Origin: Candidatus Omnitrophota bacterium
Lineage (GTDB): Bacteria > Verrucomicrobiota > Verrucomicrobiia > Limisphaerales > UBA1319
DNA length: 7,303 nt
Direction of reading: 5' to 3'
Assembly (NCBI GenBank): GCA_023473405.1
Contig: JAMCZD010000231.1
Location: 1 to 7,303, forward strand
The notes below the pieces were generated by a model. That model was not told the DNA's origin and ran no database searches. It saw nothing but the letters and a program-made list of their open reading frames with translations. The number at the start of each line of letters is the position of its first letter. Position 1 is the stretch's first letter. Positions 1-6,907 of this stretch are shown piece after piece. The position numbers and the translations under genes were made by a program.

Positions 1-402
1 GTTCAACTCGATTGCGTCGGCGCCGGCTTGCTGCATTCTCGAGGCGTAATCGATCCAACCGCCGGTGGAAGTGCCGTTGAGACTGGCGATGACGGGTATC
101 TTAACCGCGGCTTTGGCCTTGGTTATGTGTTCGAGGTAGTCCTCGGGTCCCAAGCGAAAAGAACTCAGCTCGGGGAAATAACTGAGGGCCTCGGCGAAGC
201 TTTCCGAACCCTGGGTCAAATGGCGATCCAGTTCGTGTTCTTCCGCTTCCAATTGTTCTTCGAACAGGGAATGGAGAACAACGGCGCCCGCGCCGGCGTC
301 TTCCATCCGTTTAATATTGTCCAGGTCTTCCGACAATGGAGAAGCGGAAGGGACGAGTGGATTGCGCAACTTGAGTCCTAGGTAGGTTGTAGTCAGGTCC
401 AT
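1..402 (-). CDS. Dihydroorotate dehydrogenase-like FMN flavoprotein, N-terminal part (cut by window edge)
   Basis: Translating the minus strand from the ATG at 402-400 gives 134 open codons running off the window. The protein begins MDLTTTYLGLKLRNPLVPSA and ends at GADAIELN. The N-terminal YLG-x-x-L-x-NP-x-x-PSASPLS stretch (residues 7-24) is typical of the dihydroorotate dehydrogenase TIM-barrel family. The final ELN corresponds to the start of the family's ELN-x-SCPN signature on the FMN-binding barrel, so the catalytic residues and most of the FMN site lie outside the window. The sequence resembles the DHOD-like group found beside nifJ in various bacteria rather than housekeeping PyrD; this is from memory of the family. 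Its real substrate is not established, and pyrimidine synthesis should not be assumed. A purine-rich AAGAAAGAG at 416-408, five bases before the ATG, is a weak ribosome binding site. The gene lies 48 nt after nifJ on the same strand and is probably cotranscribed. Confidence 0.85.
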   Translation of the reverse strand, partial: MDLTTTYLGLKLRNPLVPSASPLSEDLDNIKRMEDAGAGAVVLHSLFEEQLEAEEHELDRHLTQGSESFAEALSYFPELSSFRLGPEDYLEHITKAKAAVKIPVIASLNGTSTGGWIDYASRMQQAGADAIELN

Positions 403-407
403 ATTAG

Positions 408-416
408 CTCTTTCTT
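408..416 (-). promoter_or_regulatory. Weak ribosome binding site of the DHOD-like gene
   Basis: On the minus strand AAGAAAGAG precedes the ATG at 402 by five bases. It is purine-rich but a poor match to GGAGG. It supports the chosen start, which also coincides with the conserved family N-terminus. Confidence 0.4.
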
Positions 417-450
417 GATTCTTCTGTTGTTCCTGGAACGCTATTCGAGT

Positions 451-3400
451 TTACGCATCGGTTTTGGCCTCGGTCTTTGGTTCTTCAACGCTGCCGTTGC
501 CGGAGTACTTGCGCGCGGACATATAAGAGTAGAGCTGCCAGCGTGCGTTTGCATCCAGTTGGGCCTGCTGGAAAAGGCGTTTGGCATCCTCGGGTTTGCT
601 CTTGGTGAGCATCTTGAACCGGTTTTCCGAGAGCAGGTAATCCTGCACCTTGAGCTTTGCGGCGGGTGAATCCAGTTGCAATGGGTTTTCACCCCGCGCC
701 GCCCGCTGTGGGTCGTAGCGATAGAGGAGCCACTGGCCGGAATCGACCGCCAGTTTCTGCTGACGAGCGCCGATGCCGCGGTCCAGGTCGATCCCATGAG
801 CGATGCAGTGGGCGTAAGCGATAATAATCGACGGACCCGGGTATGCCTCGGCTTCGATAAAGGCTCGCAAGGTATGCTCGTCCTTGGCGCCCATGGCGAC
901 ACTGGCAACGTATACCCTGCCATAACTCATGGCTATCAGGCCGAGGTCCTTCTTGCTCAATGGCTTGCCCCCGGCGGCGAATTTCGCCACCGCACCGCGC
1001 GGAGTGGACTTCGACATTTGCCCGCCGGTATTCGAGTAAACCTCGGTGTCCAATACCAGCACGTTCACGTCGCGTCCGCTGGCCAGCACGTGGTCCAGAC
1101 CGCCGTAGCCGATGTCGTAAGCCCAGCCGTCACCGCCGATTATCCAGACACTCTTCCGAACCAGTGCATCGGCGATCGCCAATAGCATCCTGGCCTCGTT
1201 CGAGTCCAATCCCTGCAATTTCTGCTTCAGGGCGGCAACCCGTTCGCGTTGTTCCTGGATGCTTGCTTCGTCCCGTTGCTCGGCGGTGAGTAGTCCTTGA
1301 ACCAAGTCATCGCCAACCTGAGCCGACAATTTCTTAACCAGCTCGGAAGCGAACTCCTTCTGTTTGTCCAAAGACAGACGGAAACCCAAACCGAACTCCG
1401 CGGTGTCCTCGAAGAGGGAATTGTTCCACGCCGGGCCGCGTCCCTCGGCATTGCTGGCCCATGGAGTTGTGGGCAGGTTGCCGCCGTAAATCGAGGAACA
1501 TCCGGTCGCGTTCGCCGCCACTACGCGGTCGCCGAACAACTGCGACAACAACTTGAGATACGGCGTCTCGCCGCAGCCTGAACAAGCTCCTGAGAACTCG
1601 AATAGCGGCCGCATGACCTGCTGTTGGCGAAGCGTGCCCACCTTGATCCGGCGGCGGTCCCATTCCGGAATGCCCAGGAAGAAATTCCAATTCTCGCGCT
1701 CCGGCAGCCGCAGAGCCGCTTGGGGGCGCATGTTGATCGCTTTGAGCTTGGCTTCGGTCTTGTTCCGAGCCGGGCAGACTTCCACGCACAACATACAACC
1801 GGTGCAGTCTTCCGGCGCCACTTGCAGCGTGTATTTCATGCCTTTCCATTCCGGCACACGCGCATCGGTGGACTTGAATGTGGCCGGCGCGCCTTCGAGG
1901 TGTTTCGGATCGTAGACCTTCGCGCGGATGGTGCCGTGGGGACAAATCACACTGCACTTGCCGCACTGGATGCAAATCTTCTCGTCCCAAACCGGGATTT
2001 CCAGTGCCAGGTTCCGCTTTTCGTATTGTGCGGTCGCGGTGGGAAACGTCCCGTCGCACGGGAAGGCGCTCACGGGCAGGTCATCACCGCAGTTCCGAAC
2101 AATAGTCCCCAACACGTTGGCTACAAATGCGGGGGCGTCGGAGCTCACCGGCGGCGGCAATTGAAGGGTGCTGGTAACCTTGGCGGGCACTTTGACCTCG
2201 TGCAGGTTGGCCAGGGTCTGGTCCACGGCCGCCAGGTTCTTCTGAACAATCTCTTCGCCCTTGCGGCCATACGTTTTCTTGATCGATTTCTTGATGGCCG
2301 CAATCGCCTCGTCCTTGGGCAAAACCCCGGACAACGCAAAGAAACAGGCATGCATGATCGTATTGATCCGGGAACCCATCCCGGCCTCGCGGGCCACTTT
2401 GGTGGCATTTATGACATAGAACTTCACCTTTTTGGCAATCAGCCCTTCCTGCACCGGTTGCGGCAGTTGGTCCCAAATCTGTTCGGGACCATACGGGGTG
2501 TTGAGCAGGAAAGTACCGCCCGGGATCAGGCTCCTGAGCATGTCATACCGCTCGAGAAAGACCGGCTGGTGGCAGGCCACGAAATTGGCCTTGCTGACCA
2601 GGTATGTCGACCGAATCCGTTCTGAGCCGAAGCGCAGGTGCGAGATGGTGACGGCGCCGGCCTTCTTGGAATCGTAAACGAAGTAGCCCTGGGCGTAATT
2701 GTCGGTGTTTTCGCCGATGATCTTGATCGAGTTCTTGTTCGCGCCGACCGTGCCGTCCGATCCCAATCCGTAAAATAACGCCCGAACCACTTTGTCGGAT
2801 TCGGTCGAGAACTCGGGATCGACAGGGAGGCTTTGGTGGGTGACATCGTCTTCGATGCCCACCATGAAATGGTTTTTCGGTTTGGCGACGTCGAGATTGT
2901 CGAGGGTTGCCTTGACCATCGCAGGTGTAAACTCCTTCGACGAGAGCCCGTAGCGGCCGCCGACGATGCGCGGCATGTCCTTGAGCTGGCCCCAGCCATT
3001 GACCAACCCTTCATTCAGCGCCGAGACGCAGTCCAGGTACAGCGGTTCACCCGCCGAACCCGGTTCCTTGGTGCGATCGAGCACCGCAATGGCCTTGGTC
3101 GTGGCCGGCAGCGCTTCGACGAACCGTTGCGTGTCGAAGGGACGGAACAGGCGCACCTTGAGCACCCCGACCTTGGCCCCGCGCTGGTTGAGGTAATCCA
3201 CCGTTTCGTGGGCCGCCTCGACTCCGGACCCCATCAGCACTACCACCCGCTCGGCCTCCGGATGGCCCTGATATTGGAACAGTTGATAGGCGCGACCGGT
3301 CAATCGCGCAAACCGATCCATCACCTTTTGCGTAATGCCCGGGCAAGCGGCATAGAATGGGTTGCACGTCTCTCGCGCCTGGAAAAAGACATCGGGATTC

Positions 3401-4062
3401 TGCGATGTTCCCCGAAGAACCGGGCGGTCCGGCGATAATGCCCGCGCGCGAACGGCGAGAATCAGTTTCTCGTCGATCATCGCCCGCATCTCGTCCTCGG
3501 TCACCTTCTCGATCTTGGATACCTCGTGCGAGGTGCGAAAACCGTCGAAGAAATGCAGGAACGGTATGCGTGACTCGAGCGATGATGCCTGGGCGATCAG
3601 CGCGAAATCCATGGCCTCCTGCACCGAGCCCGAACTCAGCAGGGCAAAGCCAGTCGTGCGCGCCGTCATGACATCGCCGTGGTCGCCGAAGATGGACAAG
3701 GCGTGAGTGGCCAGCGTTCGGGCGGAGATATGAAAGACCGCGGGGGTGAGTTCACCGGCGATTTTGAACATGTTTGGTATCTTCAACAGCAGGCCCTGCG
3801 AGGCCGTGAACGTGGTGGTGAGCGCGCCAGTCTGCAGCGCGCCATGCACGGCTCCGGCGGCTCCGGCTTCGCTTTGCATCTCGGTCACTGAAGGTACGGT
3901 GCCCCATAGGTTAGGGATGCCTTCGGAAGCCCATTGATCGCACCATTCTCCCATGTTGGAGGAGGGAGTGATCGGGTAGATCGCTACGACTTCATTGAGC
4001 CGATAGGCAACGTAAGCTACCGCCTCATTGCCATCGATGGTAATATATTGTTTAGTTGCCAT
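451..4062 (-). CDS. nifJ: Pyruvate:ferredoxin (flavodoxin) oxidoreductase, single-chain NifJ type
   Basis: Full-length 1203-residue enzyme that oxidises pyruvate with CoA to acetyl-CoA and CO2, passing two electrons to ferredoxin or flavodoxin in the cytoplasm. Visible landmarks: YPITPSS at 29-35 and EMQSE at 61-65 in the N-terminal pyrimidine-binding domain, with Arg115 in ISART; a transketolase-C-like/CoA region around 260-415; the EKR-containing gamma-type domain around 420-630; two [4Fe-4S] ferredoxin motifs with Cys697, 700, 703, 707 and Cys753, 756, 759, 763; the thiamine diphosphate domain with GGDGWAYD at 976-983 and Asn1011 in SNTGG. The four ligands of the proximal cluster are present (Cys827, Cys830, Cys855, Cys1086). 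The ATG at 4062 overlaps the hypC end by 11 nt (ATGGCAACTAA) and has no clear Shine-Dalgarno sequence, so translation is probably coupled to hypC. The last roughly 25 residues are a charged tail, shorter than domain VII of the 1232-residue Desulfovibrio africanus enzyme. Length and all cofactor residues indicate an intact gene. Confidence 0.98.
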   Translation of the reverse strand: MATKQYITIDGNEAVAYVAYRLNEVVAIYPITPSSNMGEWCDQWASEGIPNLWGTVPSVTEMQSEAGAAGAVHGALQTGALTTTFTASQGLLLKIPNMFKIAGELTPAVFHISARTLATHALSIFGDHGDVMTARTTGFALLSSGSVQEAMDFALIAQASSLESRIPFLHFFDGFRTSHEVSKIEKVTEDEMRAMIDEKLILAVRARALSPDRPVLRGTSQNPDVFFQARETCNPFYAACPGITQKVMDRFARLTGRAYQLFQYQGHPEAERVVVLMGSGVEAAHETVDYLNQRGAKVGVLKVRLFRPFDTQRFVEALPATTKAIAVLDRTKEPGSAGEPLYLDCVSALNEGLVNGWGQLKDMPRIVGGRYGLSSKEFTPAMVKATLDNLDVAKPKNHFMVGIEDDVTHQSLPVDPEFSTESDKVVRALFYGLGSDGTVGANKNSIKIIGENTDNYAQGYFVYDSKKAGAVTISHLRFGSERIRSTYLVSKANFVACHQPVFLERYDMLRSLIPGGTFLLNTPYGPEQIWDQLPQPVQEGLIAKKVKFYVINATKVAREAGMGSRINTIMHACFFALSGVLPKDEAIAAIKKSIKKTYGRKGEEIVQKNLAAVDQTLANLHEVKVPAKVTSTLQLPPPVSSDAPAFVANVLGTIVRNCGDDLPVSAFPCDGTFPTATAQYEKRNLALEIPVWDEKICIQCGKCSVICPHGTIRAKVYDPKHLEGAPATFKSTDARVPEWKGMKYTLQVAPEDCTGCMLCVEVCPARNKTEAKLKAINMRPQAALRLPERENWNFFLGIPEWDRRRIKVGTLRQQQVMRPLFEFSGACSGCGETPYLKLLSQLFGDRVVAANATGCSSIYGGNLPTTPWASNAEGRGPAWNNSLFEDTAEFGLGFRLSLDKQKEFASELVKKLSAQVGDDLVQGLLTAEQRDEASIQEQRERVAALKQKLQGLDSNEARMLLAIADALVRKSVWIIGGDGWAYDIGYGGLDHVLASGRDVNVLVLDTEVYSNTGGQMSKSTPRGAVAKFAAGGKPLSKKDLGLIAMSYGRVYVASVAMGAKDEHTLRAFIEAEAYPGPSIIIAYAHCIAHGIDLDRGIGARQQKLAVDSGQWLLYRYDPQRAARGENPLQLDSPAAKLKVQDYLLSENRFKMLTKSKPEDAKRLFQQAQLDANARWQLYSYMSARKYSGNGSVEEPKTEAKTDA

Positions 4063-4303
4063 TTGATAATTTCACTAGTTCATCCATTTGTTCTAGGTAC
4101 TTAAACACCTGCTGGGCTTCCGCTTCGTCTAACTTGCTTATGGCAAACCCAACATGCACAATCACGTAATCCCCAACGACGGCTTCCGGCACATAAGCCA
4201 GGTTAACCGTCTTGACTATGCCGCCAAAACCAACCTTGCCTGTCCGAGTCAGAGGATTCTCATCACTCAAGCTTAAAATCTTGCCTGGTATCGCCAAACA
4301 CAT
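4052..4303 (-). CDS. hypC: [NiFe]-hydrogenase maturation chaperone HypC
   Basis: An 83-residue HypC/HupF-family protein. It starts MCLAIPGKI, giving the essential Cys2 exposed after methionine removal, and carries the family motif GDYVIVHVGFAISKLDEAEA at 44-63 with conserved His50. In characterised systems HypC binds HypD, holds the Fe(CN)2CO group through Cys2 and hands it to the hydrogenase large subunit in the cytoplasm. Its usual partner gene hypD does not follow; nifJ does, overlapping the stop of hypC by 11 nt. The start at 4303 is fixed by the MCLA motif and by a good ribosome binding site eight bases upstream. A HybG-like paralogue specific to one hydrogenase cannot be excluded, but the fold and function class are clear. 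Confidence 0.96.
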   Translation of the reverse strand: MCLAIPGKILSLSDENPLTRTGKVGFGGIVKTVNLAYVPEAVVGDYVIVHVGFAISKLDEAEAQQVFKYLEQMDELVKLSNGN

Positions 4304-4311
4304 AATCGTCG

Positions 4312-4320
4312 TCCCTCTCC
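4312..4320 (-). promoter_or_regulatory. Ribosome binding site of hypC
   Basis: The minus strand reads GGAGAGGGA ending eight bases before the hypC ATG, the best Shine-Dalgarno match at any junction in the window. It sits in the 24-nt gap after the hypF stop, so hypC can be translated independently of hypF. Confidence 0.7.
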
Positions 4321-4327
4321 GCCGGCC

Positions 4328-6907
4328 TCACCGAGCCGCCGCCACTATCTGGCCCAGGGCTATCCCGCCGTCATTGGGCGGAACCCGCTGATGCCAATAC
4401 GGTCGAAAACCTTCAGCCGATAGCGCCTTGACCGCGCGCTCGGTCAGATAACGGTTCTGAAAACAACCGCCCGAAAGCGCCACTGCCTCATGCCCAAGCA
4501 CCCGCGCTACTGCCACAATCCCTTCCACCAGCGCATTGTGAAACTTGACTGCCACCTGGCTGGCCGGAACACGGCACCGCATATCTTCTAAAATGCCCCA
4601 AACCATCGGCTCCCAGTCAATCATTATCCGCGGCTGTTGCAAAGGGCTAAGGGCTAAGGGCAAAGGGCTAAGGGCTAAGGGCAAAGGGGTAAGTGCGATG
4701 GGCGAAGAGCTGGGTGCAAGGCGCGAAGACGGAATCGCCAAGGCCAATGGGCACTCGTTCTCGCTTTGTGCTTCGCCCTTACCCCTTGCCTCTTCGCCCC
4801 TGCCGCTTAGCCCTTTGCCACCGATGATCCGGAACGGATAAGCGTCGTCCGTTTCAATCCCATCAATGGCATACTCCAATTCCATCGAGGCCTGTCCCTC
4901 GAACCGCGTTTTCTGCCGCAGCCCGGCCAGGGCCGCCACGGCGTCGAACAGGCGTCCGGCGCTGGTGGCCAGCGGAGAATTGAGGTTCCGACCCAGCATC
5001 GCCAGCAATACCTCGAGCTCGGTTGGATTAAAGGCCCGAACCGGGGCCAGTTCACTCATGTTCAGCACCGCGCTGCCGAAAATCTCGAACAGCAACCCCA
5101 GGGCGGAGCGGCGCGGCTCTTGCACGGCCTTTTCCCCGCCTGGCAATCGGAACGGGCGGAAGGACCCCAGCCGTTGAAAGGAGTCCTCGGTTACCCCTAG
5201 AAACTCTCCGCCCCATACCGTTCCATCCAAACCATAACCCGTGCCGTCCCAGGCTACGCCCAATACCGGCGGCTCCAGGTCGTTCTCGGCCATGCACGCC
5301 AGCACATGGGCGTAATGATGCTGAACTTGAACCACCGGCGCGGATTTGGCCGGGCCATCAGGCCTCTCACCCGGTCCCGACGCCCATTCGCGGGCGAATT
5401 GCGTTGACCGATACTCGGGATGCGCGTCACAGGCAATCGCAGCCGGATGCAGCTCATACAGTTGCCCCAAATCCGCGATTACGCGGCGAAACGAGTCATA
5501 GGCCTGGACCGTTTCCAAATCTCCAATGTGCTGGCTCATGAATACCTCGGTGCCGACCGAGATGGCCACGGTGTTTTTCTGGTGGGCGCCCACCGCCAGC
5601 ATTGCCGGCAACGAACGCCGCAAGTGAATCGGCAGCAGTGCGTAACCGCGCGCCCGGCGCAATACCAATTCCCGCCCCATAAGCACGCGCGCCACGGAAT
5701 CATCCACCGGGCGCGCAATGGGGCGATTGTGGACCAGGAACATATCCGCGATGCCGGCCAATCGTTCGAGGGCCTCGCGCTCATCAATGCAGATCGGCTC
5801 TTCCGACTGGTTGCCGCTCGTGGCCACCACCGGGAAGCCCAACTCCGCCATCAACAAGTGATGCAACGGTGTATAAGGCAACATTATCCCCAGACAAGGA
5901 TTCCCCGGCGCCACTGCCGCGGCGATAGGCCATTGGCTTTCGGCGGTTCTGCATCCGTCCTTGGGGGCCCCCGGAGCAAGGGCTTCGAATGTGCCGCGTG
6001 AATCGAGCCGACGTCTCAGCAAAACAATGGGCGCCTCAGCCGATTCCAACAGGCGGCCTTCGAGTTCGGAAACCTCGCATAGTTCCTTGACCGCAGCCAA
6101 GGATGGAAACATGAGCGCAAATGGCTTTTCCTCGCGATGCTTCCGCCGACGCAACCGCTTGACCGCCTCTTCCTGGCGCGCATCCACCAGCAACTGAAAT
6201 CCGCCCAAACCTTTCACCGCCAGGATCGCGCCTTGCCGCAGCGCCTCCGCCGCCGCCAGGATCGCCTCGTGACGGATGGCGCTTATCTTGCCCCCGGCTT
6301 CCCAAAGCTCGAGATGCGGGCCGCACCGGGGGCACGCGTTGGGCTGGGCGTGAAAACGGCGGTCGGCCGGGTTCGCATACTCTGCGGCGCACTCCGCGCA
6401 CATCACGAAGCCCCTCATGGTCGTGTGGGCACGATCGTAAGGCAGCGCCCGGATGATGCTGTAGCGCGGGCCGCAATGGGTGCAGTTGGTAAATGGATAG
6501 CGATAGCGGCGATTGTCGGGATCGAAAATCTCGCGGCGGCATTCCGGGCAAGTCGCAATGTCCGGCAAGACCAGCGCCGTCCGCTCGCCCACCGTGCTCG
6601 CTCGAATCTTGAAGTCCGAGTAACCAAGCGGATCGAGCCACGATGACTCGAGGCTTTGAATAAACGAACGCGGCGGTTTGTCGCGTTCCAGCCGCAGCAA
6701 GAACGCCTTCAACTGAGCCGGCGCCCCTTCCACCTCGATCGCCACGCCCTGGGCTGAGTTGCTCACCCAACCGGCCACGCCCAGTTCGCCCGCCAGCCGA
6801 AACACAAACGGACGAAAACCCACCCCCTGCACCGCCCCGCGCAGGCAGATTCTCAATCGCTTCACTTCGGGCGCGACGATGGGCAACACGTTAGCGCTCG
6901 ATTTCAT
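4328..6907 (-). CDS. hypF: Carbamoyltransferase HypF, hydrogenase maturation, with in-frame insertions
   Basis: 859-residue HypF from the ATG at 6907. HypF uses carbamoyl phosphate and ATP to build a carbamoyl adenylate and transfers the carbamoyl group to the C-terminal Cys of HypE, the source of hydrogenase cyanide ligands. Domains in order: acylphosphatase (about 16-103, RGAVQGVGFRP with Arg23, and Asn50); two zinc fingers with the exact family spacing C-x2-C-x18-C-x2-C-x24-C-x2-C-x18-C-x2-C (Cys120 to Cys195); YrdC-like domain (about 209-400, KGLGGFQLL, KHREEKPFALMF, TSGNQSEEP); Kae1-like domain (about 430-859, metal motif HHYAH at 530-534, DGTGYG at 554-559, SGGCFQN at 812-818, PPNDGG at 843-848). 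The protein is about 100 residues longer than the 750-residue E. coli HypF. Most of the excess is residues 698-757, encoded by an inserted palindromic repeat, with a smaller excess near 303-333. The start at 6907 overlaps the hypA end by 17 nt; a GTG at 6889, just past the hypA stop, is an alternative. The reading frame can be extended upstream to 7003, but that only adds residues overlapping hypA. Confidence 0.95.
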   Translation of the reverse strand: MKSSANVLPIVAPEVKRLRICLRGAVQGVGFRPFVFRLAGELGVAGWVSNSAQGVAIEVEGAPAQLKAFLLRLERDKPPRSFIQSLESSWLDPLGYSDFKIRASTVGERTALVLPDIATCPECRREIFDPDNRRYRYPFTNCTHCGPRYSIIRALPYDRAHTTMRGFVMCAECAAEYANPADRRFHAQPNACPRCGPHLELWEAGGKISAIRHEAILAAAEALRQGAILAVKGLGGFQLLVDARQEEAVKRLRRRKHREEKPFALMFPSLAAVKELCEVSELEGRLLESAEAPIVLLRRRLDSRGTFEALAPGAPKDGCRTAESQWPIAAAVAPGNPCLGIMLPYTPLHHLLMAELGFPVVATSGNQSEEPICIDEREALERLAGIADMFLVHNRPIARPVDDSVARVLMGRELVLRRARGYALLPIHLRRSLPAMLAVGAHQKNTVAISVGTEVFMSQHIGDLETVQAYDSFRRVIADLGQLYELHPAAIACDAHPEYRSTQFAREWASGPGERPDGPAKSAPVVQVQHHYAHVLACMAENDLEPPVLGVAWDGTGYGLDGTVWGGEFLGVTEDSFQRLGSFRPFRLPGGEKAVQEPRRSALGLLFEIFGSAVLNMSELAPVRAFNPTELEVLLAMLGRNLNSPLATSAGRLFDAVAALAGLRQKTRFEGQASMELEYAIDGIETDDAYPFRIIGGKGLSGRGEEARGKGEAQSENECPLALAIPSSRLAPSSSPIALTPLPLALSPLPLALSPLQQPRIMIDWEPMVWGILEDMRCRVPASQVAVKFHNALVEGIVAVARVLGHEAVALSGGCFQNRYLTERAVKALSAEGFRPYWHQRVPPNDGGIALGQIVAAAR
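4639..4818. repeat. 180-bp palindromic repeat element inserted in frame within hypF
   Basis: The block is bounded by a perfect 13-bp inverted repeat, GCAAAGGGCTAAG at 4639-4651 and its complement at 4806-4818. Beyond the 13 bp the two arms remain alike but imperfect: both are built of short GGGCTAA, GGGCAAA, GGGGTAAG and GGGCGAAG-like units, G-rich on the plus strand at left and on the minus strand at right. The length is 60 codons, with no stop in the hypF frame. It encodes HypF residues 698-757: first a Gly/Lys/Arg/Glu-rich half, then a Pro/Leu/Ser/Ala-rich half. Conserved HypF sequence (YPFRI before, MIDWEPM after) resumes on each side. There is no transposase gene. The exact ends are my inference from the inverted repeat; no clear target duplication was found. 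It could instead be a locally expanded simple repeat. Confidence 0.8.
4641..4689 (+). repeat. Heptad tandem array with G-quadruplex potential
   Basis: Two perfect copies of a 21-bp unit lie at 4641-4661 and 4662-4682, each made of three heptads (AAAGGGC, TAAGGGC, TAAGGGC), followed by a degenerate AAAGGGG. G-tracts occur every 7 bp (4644, 4651, 4658, 4665, 4672, 4679, 4686), each separated by four bases, which meets the usual G-quadruplex pattern nearly twice over. The G-rich strand is the template strand of hypF. In the hypF frame each 21-bp unit encodes seven residues, giving the repeated PLALSPL peptide. The array forms the left arm of the larger inverted-repeat element. Confidence 0.9.
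5929..6007 (-). other. Expanded linker in the YrdC-like domain of HypF
   Basis: Between APIVLLRR and AVAPGNPCLG (about residues 301-333) HypF has some 34 residues where E. coli HypF, as I recall it, has about half that number. The stretch DSRGTFEALAPGAPKDGC has no resemblance to conserved HypF sequence. Its DNA contains a 10-bp perfect palindrome GGGGGCCCCC at 5963-5972, flanked by CCTTG and CAAGG. This may be natural loop variation or a second, older in-frame insertion. Confidence 0.4.

Noticed and set aside
429..439. GTTCC-A-GGAAC dyad between nifJ and the DHOD-like gene as a terminator
   Set aside because: The stem is only 5 bp with a one-base loop and no U-tract follows on the minus strand, so it cannot act as an intrinsic terminator.
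1624..2625. Long plus-strand open frame (333 codons) opposite nifJ
   Set aside because: It is antisense to a clearly conserved nifJ region, its product shows no recognisable motif, and long antisense frames are expected in GC-rich genes. Several similar plus-strand frames across 28-3937 were rejected for the same reason.
4639..4818. CRISPR array or transposon with its own gene
   Set aside because: Repeats are 7 or 21 bp and directly abutting without spacers, and no transposase or integrase coding sequence is present.
4623..4831. Target-site duplication ATTATCCG / ATGATCCG flanking the element
   Set aside because: The match is imperfect (7 of 8) and the copies do not abut the 13-bp inverted repeats, so it may be chance.
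4545..4841. Plus-strand open frame across the hypF insert
   Set aside because: It is open because the repeat element is stop-poor on both strands. It lacks a recognisable protein family and lies wholly inside hypF; I treat it as a property of the element, not a gene.
6036..6770. Minus-strand 244-codon frame overlapping hypF
   Set aside because: It is a different frame of the same strand as hypF. The hypF frame carries the zinc fingers and YrdC motifs there, so this is a shadow.
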